Shown piece after piece: positions 1 to 6,597 of a stretch of 24,639 nucleotides of DNA. How positions within the stretch are numbered: the stretch's first letter is position 1; the number at the start of each line of letters is the position of its first letter. The notes under the pieces were generated by a model. The model saw only the letters and a program-made list of their open reading frames with translations, ran no database searches and was not told where the DNA came from. This DNA is from Synergistaceae bacterium UBA1358. GTDB taxonomy: Bacteria; Synergistota; Synergistia; Synergistales; Synergistaceae. The stretch covers positions 1-24,639 of the forward strand of contig DBRW01000072.1 of NCBI GenBank assembly GCA_002306075.1, read 5' to 3'. A program made the translations under genes and the position numbers.

Positions 1-1043
1 ATCTCGATGCCGTCCGTTTTAAGATACCTGATCATGTTCTCGGTCTTTGTCATCATTACTGTCGGGATCTGCTCAGAGGCGGTGGGATGGAAAGGCATCG
101 CACGGGAATTGCCGGGGTCGAACTTTTTTGCCCAGTCTGCACTGAAGCTGATGGCATTGGTGAGTACCAACAAGGTGTCTTTATCCAGTATGCCTTCGCT
201 TATCAGATCTTTTATTTTATTCCCGGTCTCTTTTTCGACCCATTGGTTTATCGTCTTCCTTGCCTCTTCCGTATTATTTCTGTAATCAAGCGGGGTCAGC
301 GATGCTCCGTAAAAACTGATCATCAGATCTTTGTATTTTTGAAGCAGCTTTTCTGTTTTCGCCGGCCACAGCGCGTTCGCCGTCCTTACTTCAGCAGTTC
401 CTTCGGGCACGGAGTTGATGTCGTTTATCAGTGCTGCCATGCTTCTGTGCATGTCGGGATCGAAGTAGAGCACGCTTCTCATCTCTTCCGCAGTTTCGCC
501 TGCCGCGCCCGCGTATGTCATTGACAGGGCCGATGATATGCTGTAGGGGGAGATCAGGAGGTTGTTCCCTGATTTTTCCGCCATATACCTGTAAATGTCG
601 AATGTGAATTTACTGACTGCTTTTGCTGCCTGAAAATTTAAGGGCCGTTCCTTCGATCCGGAGCCACCGTTCTCCAACGCGGAGAGGCCGGCGGCAATGG
701 CCAGATCTTCCAGTTCTGTCCGCATATTTTCAGGATCGATACCCTTTGCGCTGAGTTCATGCCTGTAGCCGTTGATCAGCTGACGCATAACGCAAAGAAC
801 ATCTTCATTCATCACTGACGGTTCGGCAGAGATCTTATTAAAGGCATAGACGATCATCTCCGCTGTCTGCTCTTTTGTGTAGGAGCTCTCGCCGGGGTCT
901 ACGCTCTCATTTATCAGGGAGCGGTCCGAAAGTATCTCAAGTGAGTGGTATGTCCAGTGATAGGGCGGTATTGACTCATTTGCCGAAGAAGGGAGCGATA
1001 TGACCGTCAAAAGTAATGAAAGGATAAGGAATAGTTTTTTCAT
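1..1043 (-). CDS. Secreted serpin with SLH-like N-terminus (partial, runs off left edge)
   Basis: Serpins are suicide inhibitors that trap target proteases. I translated the minus strand from the second of two tandem ATGs; GGAG lies 7 bases upstream of it. Residues 1-21 (MKKLFLILSLLLTVISLPSS) look like a signal peptide. Residues about 28-70 (HWTYHSLEILSDRSLI, then TKEQTAEMIVYAFNKI) resemble one S-layer homology repeat, as found on Synergistota envelope proteins. The serpin fold begins near residue 136 and shows hallmark motifs: NLLISPYSISSALSMTYAGA, GETAEEM, VRTANALWP, LVLTNAISFSADWAKKFD, and an MPFH-type strand. About 347 residues are visible; the C-terminal part with the reactive centre loop lies outside the window, so target specificity cannot be judged. 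The serpin call is firm. The SLH-like call is tentative, since only one diverged repeat is visible. Confidence 0.9.
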   Translation of the reverse strand, partial: MKKLFLILSLLLTVISLPSSANESIPPYHWTYHSLEILSDRSLINESVDPGESSYTKEQTAEMIVYAFNKISAEPSVMNEDVLCVMRQLINGYRHELSAKGIDPENMRTELEDLAIAAGLSALENGGSGSKERPLNFQAAKAVSKFTFDIYRYMAEKSGNNLLISPYSISSALSMTYAGAAGETAEEMRSVLYFDPDMHRSMAALINDINSVPEGTAEVRTANALWPAKTEKLLQKYKDLMISFYGASLTPLDYRNNTEEARKTINQWVEKETGNKIKDLISEGILDKDTLLVLTNAISFSADWAKKFDPGNSRAMPFHPTASEQIPTVMMTKTENMIRYLKTDGIE

Positions 1044-1184
1044 CATTCTGTCTCCATTCTGTTTGGTTGTCTCTAAGCTCGGTATTATAGATGGATATCA
1101 GGATAATTGATTTAGTATTCATGCTGATTTTATCCGTTATCCTGCAAGTTGCTTCCGCTGTTTTGTCCAACATTTCGTCGGTGT

Positions 1185-1193
1185 TGTTATAAT
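1185..1193 (+). promoter_or_regulatory. Extended -10 promoter of the nitroreductase gene
   Basis: TGTTATAAT is a perfect extended -10 (TGnTATAAT), 42 bases upstream of the ATG at 1236. The best -35-like hexamer, TTGTCC at 1163-1168, is spaced 19 bases away, so the extended -10 probably carries recognition. It sits in the divergent gap with the serpin gene. Confidence 0.55.
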
Positions 1194-1235
1194 AGTTGAT
1201 GTATCCGAGACCATCAAAAGAAGGGAAGTAGTATC

Positions 1236-2078
1236 ATGCCGTCAATGACAGTTGATCCTTCAAAATGTACAAAATGCGGGACATGCGTAAAGATCTGTCC
1301 TGCGGGAATAATTAAATTTGGGGATATCGGCCTGCCTGAGATGGATGTAAGGCTGTCCGGCCGCTGCATAGAATGCGGCCATTGCGCGCTCTTCTGTCCC
1401 GAAAGCGCCAATTGTCTCTCCTTCCTTAAAAATGATGAAATGGTCGCATCCGATGATCTCGACATGCCGACCGCATCGGAGGCGCTGAATTTTATAAAGT
1501 CCAGGAGAAGCATAAGGCAGTTCAAAAGCGAACCTTTGCCTCAGGATGCCTTTGACAGGATATTCGATGCCGTAAAGAATGCCCCTACTGCGGTCAACAG
1601 ACAGCCGATAAGATGGATAGTTTCGTTGGCTCCTGAAAAGACAAAGGAGATCACCAACCTTATCCTCTGCTGGCTGAGGGAAGAAATATTCAAGGATCCG
1701 ACGTCTCAGATCGCCATTATCGGTGCTTCGATGATAGCAAAGGCAAAAGCCGGGGAAGACGGACTGCTGAGGGGCGCGCCCCATGCCGTGATCGCAGTGG
1801 TCCCTAAAGATCATATGTGGCCTGAGGATGCTTCCATCGCACTTACGTACCTTGAGCTTGCCGCTCATGCCATTGGCGTGGGCGCATGCTGGGGGGGCTT
1901 CCTTACCTCCGCCGTCAGGAACTTCAAAGGCCTTAGGGAATATCTTGGCATAGGCGAGGATGAACATGTCTGCGGGGCACAAATGATCGGATATCCGGCG
2001 ATAAAGCCGACCCGACAGTTCCCTCCGAGGAGAGAGCCGGATATCGAATGGATAGGTCAGAGAAAGGATGACCGGTAA
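1236..2078 (+). CDS. Nitroreductase with N-terminal 2[4Fe-4S] ferredoxin domain
   Basis: This is a 280-residue fusion. Residues 11-21 (CTKCGTCVKIC) and 44-54 (CIECGHCALFC), each followed by Pro, are two classical CxxCxxCxxxCP motifs for two [4Fe-4S] clusters. From about residue 89 (SRRSIRQFKSEPLP, later NAPTAVNRQPIRW) the sequence is a flavin nitroreductase-family domain; the SRRSIRxF and N-x-Q-P segments are typical FMN-contacting parts. Such fusions are common in strict anaerobes and are thought to reduce unknown substrates with electrons passed from ferredoxin through the clusters to FMN; the substrate here cannot be told. GAAGGGAAG lies about 8 bases before the ATG; a second ATG at 1245 is possible but less well spaced. 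It is probably expressed from the extended -10 promoter just upstream and is divergent from the serpin. Confidence 0.93.
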   Translation: MPSMTVDPSKCTKCGTCVKICPAGIIKFGDIGLPEMDVRLSGRCIECGHCALFCPESANCLSFLKNDEMVASDDLDMPTASEALNFIKSRRSIRQFKSEPLPQDAFDRIFDAVKNAPTAVNRQPIRWIVSLAPEKTKEITNLILCWLREEIFKDPTSQIAIIGASMIAKAKAGEDGLLRGAPHAVIAVVPKDHMWPEDASIALTYLELAAHAIGVGACWGGFLTSAVRNFKGLREYLGIGEDEHVCGAQMIGYPAIKPTRQFPPRREPDIEWIGQRKDDR

Positions 2079-2177
2079 ATATAAGATCTTACGCCAGGCT
2101 TATACATTATAATGTTCGTGGGACAGCGCCGGTTTTTCCATTTTCCGGCGGATCGAACAGCCCGGGAGGTACACTGA

Positions 2178-2624
2178 ATGACAGAAAAAGACTACACTCA
2201 TGTTTCAACGATAAGGGTCAGATATAGTGAGACCGACCAGATGGGGGTCGTTTATTACGCGAACTACCTTGACTGGTTCGAGGTGGCAAGGACGGAGTTC
2301 TGCCGTCTTATGGGAGTTCCGTACTCAAAGTGGGAAGAAGACGGACTGATCCTGCCGGTAGTCGAAAGCCACTGCCGGTACAAGCACCCTGCCAGGTATG
2401 ACGATCAGATACAGCTATGGTGCAGGATAGCGGATGTAAAGATCTACACCGTGACATTTGAATACAGGCTGCTGAGAGCATCAGACTACAAGCTGATAGC
2501 AGAGGGCTGGACAAAACACGGATGTACCGACTGTAAAGGCCGTCTCTATAAAAAGGAACATCCGTTTTATAAATGGATAGTGTCCCGTGCAGAGGCAAAG
2601 ACAGAGGGAGAGCGGAGAAAATAG
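2178..2624 (+). CDS. Acyl-CoA thioesterase, YbgC/4HBT hotdog family
   Basis: This 148-residue protein has the standard length of a single hotdog-fold thioesterase. Residues 11-40 contain the family signature: RVRYSETDQMGVVYYANYLD, then WFEVARTEF. The aspartate in ETDQMGVVYYANY is the expected catalytic residue of the 4-hydroxybenzoyl-CoA thioesterase/YbgC type. Members hydrolyse acyl-CoA thioesters in the cytoplasm; substrate range cannot be read from sequence. GGGAGGT sits about 9 bases before the ATG. A TATAAT at 2108-2113 lies upstream, but I found no convincing -35, so it may be co-transcribed with the nitroreductase gene 99 bases upstream. Its 3' end overlaps the apparent start of the pilin-like gene. 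Confidence 0.92.
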   Translation: MTEKDYTHVSTIRVRYSETDQMGVVYYANYLDWFEVARTEFCRLMGVPYSKWEEDGLILPVVESHCRYKHPARYDDQIQLWCRIADVKIYTVTFEYRLLRASDYKLIAEGWTKHGCTDCKGRLYKKEHPFYKWIVSRAEAKTEGERRK

Positions 2625-3097
2625 GAAATAAAAAGGCTTTTTCTCTCATAGAGCTGCTTGTCGTCATGCTGATAATGGGAGCGATAGCCGGCGCTTCCTG
2701 TCTGGTCTTTGCGGACGGGAAAGACAGCGACAGAACAGTACGGGAAGAGGCCGATAAATTTTCTCTCTGGCTCACGGAAATGATGTCTATGGCACAGATG
2801 GAAGAGTGCGGATTCAAACTTTCCATGTCGCAGAAAAGCACAGGCAACGCCTCTTTCCGGCTGACATGGCAGGGAGGGCCGCGGCACGGATCGACTGAGG
2901 TGTATGAATCTTCAAAGGCAAGGATATTCCCTCAGAACGGAAATCTTTCAACAGCACGGATCTTCGACGGAGAGTGGGGATCCATGACGCCCGCAGTGAC
3001 TCTTGACGTAAAACCGACTTCTCCCGGCAGCGCCAAAACTTTATATATAGTAGTTTCAGGAGCAGGGTGCGTCTCTGTTAGGGACAAGGCAAACTGA
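2573..3097 (+). CDS. Type IV pilin-like / pseudopilin protein (GspH/FimT-like)
   Basis: The protein (up to 174 residues) carries a prepilin peptidase site, KKA^FSLIELLVVMLIMGAIAG: Phe at +1 and Glu at +5, followed by a roughly 20-residue hydrophobic helix. The rest is a variable, probably beta-rich periplasmic domain, similar in size to minor pseudopilins. It would be processed by PilD and assembled into a type IV pilus or type II secretion pseudopilus, though no other assembly gene is in the window. The only ATG in frame before the helix is at 2573, giving a 22-residue leader and a 52-base overlap with the thioesterase gene; the nearest AGGA is about 15 bases upstream, which is poor. A better SD-like GGGAGAGCGGAG at about 2606-2617 is not followed by a normal start codon, so the true start is uncertain. 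Confidence 0.8.
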   Translation: MDSVPCRGKDRGRAEKIGNKKAFSLIELLVVMLIMGAIAGASCLVFADGKDSDRTVREEADKFSLWLTEMMSMAQMEECGFKLSMSQKSTGNASFRLTWQGGPRHGSTEVYESSKARIFPQNGNLSTARIFDGEWGSMTPAVTLDVKPTSPGSAKTLYIVVSGAGCVSVRDKAN

Positions 3098-3156
3098 ACT
3101 TCACGTCGTCTGACCGTATAAATTTACATTGAAATGACAGAATAGGATGTGCTGTT

Positions 3157-3771
3157 TTGGAAAAGAAAAGATCATGGCAACACGAGATAGATTTCAGATG
3201 CTCTTTCGGCATCTGGCCCTTTAAAAAAACTCTCGAGATAACTCCGAAAGGATTTTACTGGTGCGGGGAACTGATCCCTATGAAAGATATCACCAGACTG
3301 AGATGGGGAGTAGACCTGAGAAGAGGCGGGATTTTCCCCAAAAGGGTCTATGTGGCGGTATTCGGCACCCCCAAAAATGAGTACACGATAAAGACCAGGC
3401 AAAAAGATTTTTATGAACACCTGGCCGACAGATACTGGAAGGCAGTTGGGAGACGTCTTCTCTCGGAGATGATGGACGGCCTTGCCTCAGGCAAAAAGTA
3501 TAGGTTCGGGGACGTGACCGTGGAGGACGAGGGCATCACAGTTACGGCAAGATCGGCTTTCTCTTCCGCGAAAGAGTCATATCACCCATGGAGCGAACTA
3601 ATTTGGGGCATCGTCAACGGCAGCCTATGCTTTGCCCGGAAGGAAGAACCGAATAAGATACTGGCAGGCTGCTCTTTCCTGTGGGTCGACAATGCCCATG
3701 TCCTGAATGTTGCGATGGGACTGCTCCAGAAAAACGAACATGTAAAAAAACTGAGCATGCTGAAGATCTGA
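3157..3771 (+). CDS. Conserved-looking protein of unknown function, 204 residues
   Basis: I do not recognise the family. There is no signal peptide or transmembrane segment, so it is probably cytoplasmic. The sequence seems to hold two similar halves: residues about 25-75 (LEITPKGFYWCGELIPMKDI, LRW) and about 118-165 (VTVEDEGITVTARSAF, HPWSELIWGIVNG). Each has a strand-turn-strand opening and a tryptophan-containing segment, which recalls bacterial PH-like domains; this is inference. The start is TTG at 3157, preceded by AGGATG at a sensible distance; no in-frame ATG is near. The gene stands 59 bases after the pilin-like gene and ends 25 bases before a strong terminator, so it is the last gene of the left plus-strand group. 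Confidence 0.75.
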   Translation: MEKKRSWQHEIDFRCSFGIWPFKKTLEITPKGFYWCGELIPMKDITRLRWGVDLRRGGIFPKRVYVAVFGTPKNEYTIKTRQKDFYEHLADRYWKAVGRRLLSEMMDGLASGKKYRFGDVTVEDEGITVTARSAFSSAKESYHPWSELIWGIVNGSLCFARKEEPNKILAGCSFLWVDNAHVLNVAMGLLQKNEHVKKLSMLKI

Positions 3772-3796
3772 GAGTTTGAGGCAGGAACTGTAAGAA

Positions 3797-3828
3797 GGGG
3801 GTCCGGAATGATCCGGACCCCCTTTTTT
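3797..3828 (+). terminator. Rho-independent terminator after the 204-residue protein gene
   Basis: GGGGGTCCGGA (3797-3807) and TCCGGACCCCC (3812-3822) form a perfect 11-bp stem with the tetraloop ATGA, followed by TTTTTT. In the opposite direction the stem is followed only by a mixed CTTCTTAC tract, so it is a weaker terminator for grdA, which ends at 3860. Confidence 0.95.
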
Positions 3829-3859
3829 ATCTTGGCGTATATTATTGCCGTGCTCGTTC

Positions 3860-4336
3860 TTATATCTTAAATTTGCTGTATTCGTCCCTCATGCCTTTTA
3901 CTGCTGCTGCCAGAGCTTCCGGGTCAAGGACCATCTCCATCATGGATATCTGTTCTTCCCACTGTGCTTCATCGCATTCGGAACGGATCTCTTCATCAAA
4001 AATGTGGTATACCGCGAGTCCCAACGAGACTCCCGCAAGTGGCCCCGCAAAAGTAGGATCGCCGTTCGTTACGGTCTCGGCGTAGATCTCTGCGCCTTCC
4101 GCATCCGAAGAACCAAGTATCACTACACAGTTCTCGGCCCCGTACTTTTCAGCCGCATCGATGATGCGCTGCTGGTTCTGCAGGTCCATTGCACCCGCTG
4201 CGGTTCAGACGAAGCATTCTGTGGCAGAAAATACTATCTCAGCCCCGCTCTCTTTCAGACATGCCTCCATGGCCGGCCCGGGGACGCCGTCTCTTTCCCC
4301 AAGCAGAAGAAGCTTCTTGCCTGCCAGTTTGCCCAT
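3860..4336 (-). CDS. grdA: Glycine/sarcosine/betaine reductase component A, selenoprotein GrdA
   Basis: GrdA is the small selenoprotein that carries the carboxymethyl-selenoether intermediate from component B to component C during reductive deamination of glycine, sarcosine or betaine. The gene reads MGKLAGKKLLLLGERDGVPG, then ATECFV-TGA-TAAGAMDLQNQQR, then FAGPLAGVSLGLAVYHI and a normal stop. The in-frame TGA (4205-4207) is codon 44, the family's Sec position, in the diagnostic CFVUTAAGAMDL motif. Total length is 158 residues, as usual for GrdA. The ATG at 4336 has GGGAGGT about 8-10 bases upstream. It is the last gene of the grd cluster, 54 bases after the thioredoxin gene. Reading the TGA as a stop would leave a false 109-residue gene starting at an internal Met. 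Confidence 0.97.
4180..4207 (-). other. Selenocysteine codon and candidate SECIS of grdA
   Basis: The TGA at 4205-4207 is followed on the minus strand by a possible hairpin: GCA and GGT pair with ACC and TGC across a GCG bulge, leaving a 7-base apical loop GCAATGG (4180-4201). Bacterial SECIS elements lie just 3' of the UGA, so the position fits, but the fold is weak. The Sec codon is secure from protein context; the hairpin is tentative. Confidence 0.6.
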
Positions 4337-4368
4337 GGCTGAACACCTCCCTAGGTTTGTATTTTATG

Positions 4369-4383
4369 CGTCCTTAGAGGACG
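4369..4383 (-). other. Small intergenic hairpin between trxA and grdA
   Basis: CGTCCT and AGGACG (6 bp, 3-base loop) lie just after the thioredoxin stop codon. The minus-strand sequence after it is CATAAAATAC, with no T tract, so it is not a standard terminator. It may protect or process the mRNA between the two genes. Confidence 0.45.
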
Positions 4384-4390
4384 TTGACGC

Positions 4391-4714
4391 CTATCCGATA
4401 AGTTTCTCTATCTCTGCTCTGATCGCTTCAGGTGTACATTCTTCCTTTGTAAGGCGTTTTACTTCCACTCCGTTTTTCCAAAAGAGGAATGTAGGAAGTC
4501 CCATTACGCGGAATCCCATTGCGACCCTCTTGTTGACAGAACAGTCTACCTTTGTGAATTTGACCTTGCCCTCAAATTCCTTTGCCATCTCTGTGTAGTG
4601 GGGCATGAGACCCATGCATGGGACGCACTGCGGCCCCCAGAAATCCACCACGACAGGCAGTTCCTTCTCCTCGCGTACCTCGGCGTCACAATTTTCCTTC
4701 GTCAGTTCGATCAT
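4391..4714 (-). CDS. trxA: Thioredoxin of the glycine reductase system (CVPC active site)
   Basis: This 107-residue protein is a single thioredoxin fold: PVVVDFWGPQCVPCMGLMPH with the redox pair C30-C33, and the cis-proline segment MGLPTFLFWKNG. The active site is CVPC rather than the usual CGPC; Grd-linked thioredoxins are known to deviate at these positions. It would reduce the selenosulfide or disulfide formed on component A after each turnover, with electrons from a thioredoxin reductase that is not in this window. The ATG has GGAGG about 9 bases upstream. It lies between grdX (93 bases upstream) and grdA (54 bases downstream), which supports its role. Confidence 0.95.
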   Translation of the reverse strand: MIELTKENCDAEVREEKELPVVVDFWGPQCVPCMGLMPHYTEMAKEFEGKVKFTKVDCSVNKRVAMGFRVMGLPTFLFWKNGVEVKRLTKEECTPEAIRAEIEKLIG

Positions 4715-4807
4715 TCGGTTTCGCCTCCTGAAATACTTGGTCCGTGTAAATATCTGTTGCTTATGGTATCACTTGTTTGGATTAAATATAAGCCCTATGG
4801 GCCAAAA

Positions 4808-5200
4808 CTACGAAGAACTACTGTACGATATTGAAATATCCCTGAGTGCCCTTTGCAGCATCTGCCGGTCGATAAGGGCGAAATCTTCCTGAGGTTCCTG
4901 ACAGTTTCTCTTCCTCTCGATCAGATATCTCTCTCTCGCCTTCTCTATCGCGATCATACCTTCCTTATCGTACTGCCTGTCTGATTCTTCGATCACCAGT
5001 GACCTGTAGGGGCCGCGCATTATGGGGACGTTCGGAGGAAGGGGCGCGGAGAGGAGGCGCCAGCCATGCTGCAGGAGTTCCTCCGTCCTGTCCAGTACAT
5101 CGATCGGATCTCCTTCTACGGAGACGACGCCGTAAGGCATCTCCGGACTCCAGTAGATCTCCGGGTTGTTTGTAACTATCTGAAGTATCTTTTCGGCCAT
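4808..5200 (-). CDS. grdX: GrdX family protein
   Basis: GrdX is a small protein of unknown biochemical role found almost only in glycine/betaine/sarcosine reductase clusters. The 130-residue product shows the family pattern: ILQIVTNNPEI near the N-terminus, DPIDVLDRTEELLQHGWRLL, then SAPLPPNVP and GPYRSLVIEE, with a charged helical C-terminus. I start at the ATG at 5200 because GGGGAGAG stands 5 bases upstream; a TTG at 5224 would add 8 residues without an SD. The 72-base gap to grdB holds a very stable GC-rich hairpin. No membrane segment is visible, so it is probably cytoplasmic. The family call rests on recognised motif pattern plus context. Confidence 0.85.
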   Translation of the reverse strand: MAEKILQIVTNNPEIYWSPEMPYGVVSVEGDPIDVLDRTEELLQHGWRLLSAPLPPNVPIMRGPYRSLVIEESDRQYDKEGMIAIEKARERYLIERKRNCQEPQEDFALIDRQMLQRALRDISISYSSSS

Positions 5201-5224
5201 CTGATCTCTCCCCAACAGTTCCAA

Positions 5225-5264
5225 ACGGCGGGGCGGGAGCCTTAAATATCTCCCGGCCCGCCGT
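5225..5264 (-). other. Very stable GC-rich hairpin between grdB and grdX
   Basis: Bases 5225-5239 pair with 5250-5264: 14 of 15 positions match, with one G-G mismatch (5233/5256), around a 10-base AT-rich loop. On the minus strand the stem is followed by TTTGGAACTG, so the T tract is only three bases. It is more likely an mRNA-stabilising or processing element, or a partial attenuator, than a full terminator. Confidence 0.75.
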
Positions 5265-5272
5265 GAAAATTA

Positions 5273-6583
5273 TTATTTTTCGAATATCGTCTGCTCCGTT
5301 ATATCTGTTGTCATAGCTTTGAAGGAACGGAGCAGAAGTTCTCTCCTTACGGCCCTGTCTCCCTCGGGACCAAGAGCCGGGTTCCCGGTCGGATGCGGTA
5401 TGGCAACTCCCGGTACTATCCTGTTCGTTCCTACCGTAAGCATTATGGGTACTATCGTTGCGATCTGTACCACCGGAATGCCTGCCACCCTTTCTATCTC
5501 GCGGGTCATCGATGCGCCGCATCGTGTGCATGTTCCTCAGGTAGATGTCAGGATCGCTGCGTCAACTCCCGCTTTTTTGAGTTCCTCGCCGATCTCCCTG
5601 CCGAACCTTTCGGCGTTTGCGACGGCAGTCCCGGTACCGGTCGTCGTGTAAAAAATGGGATGGATCTTTCCGAATACTCCCTCTTCCTCAAGCTCGCGCA
5701 TGACATCGAGAGGAAGTACCACGTCAGGGTCGACATTTGCCCATTCACGGTCATAACCGCCGTGTATGGACTCGTAGTTCTCCGGAGTCATGTTCCTGAG
5801 TTCAGAGATGTCGTAAGCTCCGTAGCTTTCTGCAGATGAGACCCTGATATGGTCCGGGTTTCCCTTTGGGACAATGCCGCCGGACGATATGAGAGCTATC
5901 GTGGCTTTACTGAGGTCCTTGACGGGGGGCGCGGGAGGGATCTTGTTGAATACGGGCATCTCGTACTCGGTCCTGAACTCGCTGCCCTTAAGTTTGGCCA
6001 GAAGCATTTCGACAGCCCTTTCAGCCCCGCTCTTCTCATGGAAGAAAGATTTTCTTATGCCGCGGTGGATATAGCCCTCCAGCCTTGCGGGCCCCATCTT
6101 TTCGCCCTTCAGAAGCTTGATGCCTATGTTTGTCATCGCAGGCAGTGCCTTAGCCATTCCCCTTGCGCTGTCTGATGTTATCGCGATATATGTCTTTTTG
6201 GAATAGAGCTCGACTCCGGGGTTCTCGGGGTACATCCCGCTGACTGTCGGTATCCCGAGCTCTTCGCCGGCCGCTGCCGCTATGTCTCCGCATGCGAACC
6301 CGTATCTTCCCGCGTTGAAAGCCGGCCCCGCAAAGAGGATGTCGGGCTTCAGCCCTTTTATCATTTCAAGGCATGCTTTTCTTGCCTCTTCGGTGTTCTC
6401 TCCGTAATATCCGTCTCCGCATATCACGGTCCCCACGACCCTGCCTTCCCCGTTGAAGAGCTTTTCGATCTGCATACCCGGGCCGACGAAGCCCTCTCTG
6501 AGTTCGGGTCTGTGGTCAGCCATTTCCTCGCCGCCGATCCCTGCATAGAACTGGTTGATATAGTGGACTATCCTGTATGTCAT
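5273..6583 (-). CDS. grdB: Glycine/sarcosine/betaine reductase component B, selenoprotein subunit GrdB
   Basis: GrdB is the substrate-binding selenoprotein subunit of component B: the substrate is activated on a GrdE pyruvoyl group and passed to selenium. The protein starts MTYRIVHYINQFYAGIGGEE, has VICGDGYYGEN and GPAFNAGRYG, and reaches ILTST-TGA-GTCTRCGASMTREIE, the family's UxxC selenocysteine motif, then continues to IVPGVAIPHPTGNP and a TAA. Total length is 436 residues with Sec at 349, as in characterised GrdB proteins. I chose the ATG at 6583 because AGGAGG lies 8 bases upstream and the grdE stop is just 14 bases before; an upstream GTG at 6607 overlaps grdE. The TGA at 5537-5539 must be recoded, as strong homology continues after it. 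Glycine-, sarcosine- and betaine-specific paralogues are too similar to separate by eye. Confidence 0.96.
5510..5539 (-). other. Selenocysteine codon and candidate SECIS of grdB
   Basis: The TGA at 5537-5539 is followed, 12 bases later on the minus strand, by CGATGC-GGC-GCATCG (5510-5524), a perfect 6-bp stem with a 3-base loop containing G. Position and small loop match the upper stem of a bacterial SECIS. The Sec codon itself is secure from the UGTC motif and the continued homology. Confidence 0.75.
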
Positions 6584-6597
6584 GTCAGCCGCCTCCT

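Noticed and set aside
1260..1982. Long open frame of 240 codons on the minus strand
   Set aside because: It lies wholly antisense to the ferredoxin-nitroreductase gene, whose motifs are clear, and has no recognisable protein features.
2127..2150. CGCCGG / CCGGCG inverted repeat before the thioesterase gene as a terminator
   Set aside because: The 6-bp stem has a 12-base loop and is followed by GATCG with no T tract.
3860..4189. grdA as a separate 109-residue gene starting at an internal Met
   Set aside because: Homology continues upstream through the TGA to a start with a good SD, and the TGA is at the known Sec position.
4161..4598. 145-codon plus-strand open frame across grdA and trxA
   Set aside because: It is antisense to two clearly identified genes and shows no protein family features.
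5225..5264. GC-rich stem after grdB as a full rho-independent terminator
   Set aside because: Only three T residues follow, and grdX, trxA and grdA, which work with grdB, lie just downstream on the same strand.
5537..5539. TGA in grdB as a frameshift or nonsense pseudogene
   Set aside because: The same frame continues with the UGTCTRCGAS motif and a complete C-terminus, which is the normal state of grdB.
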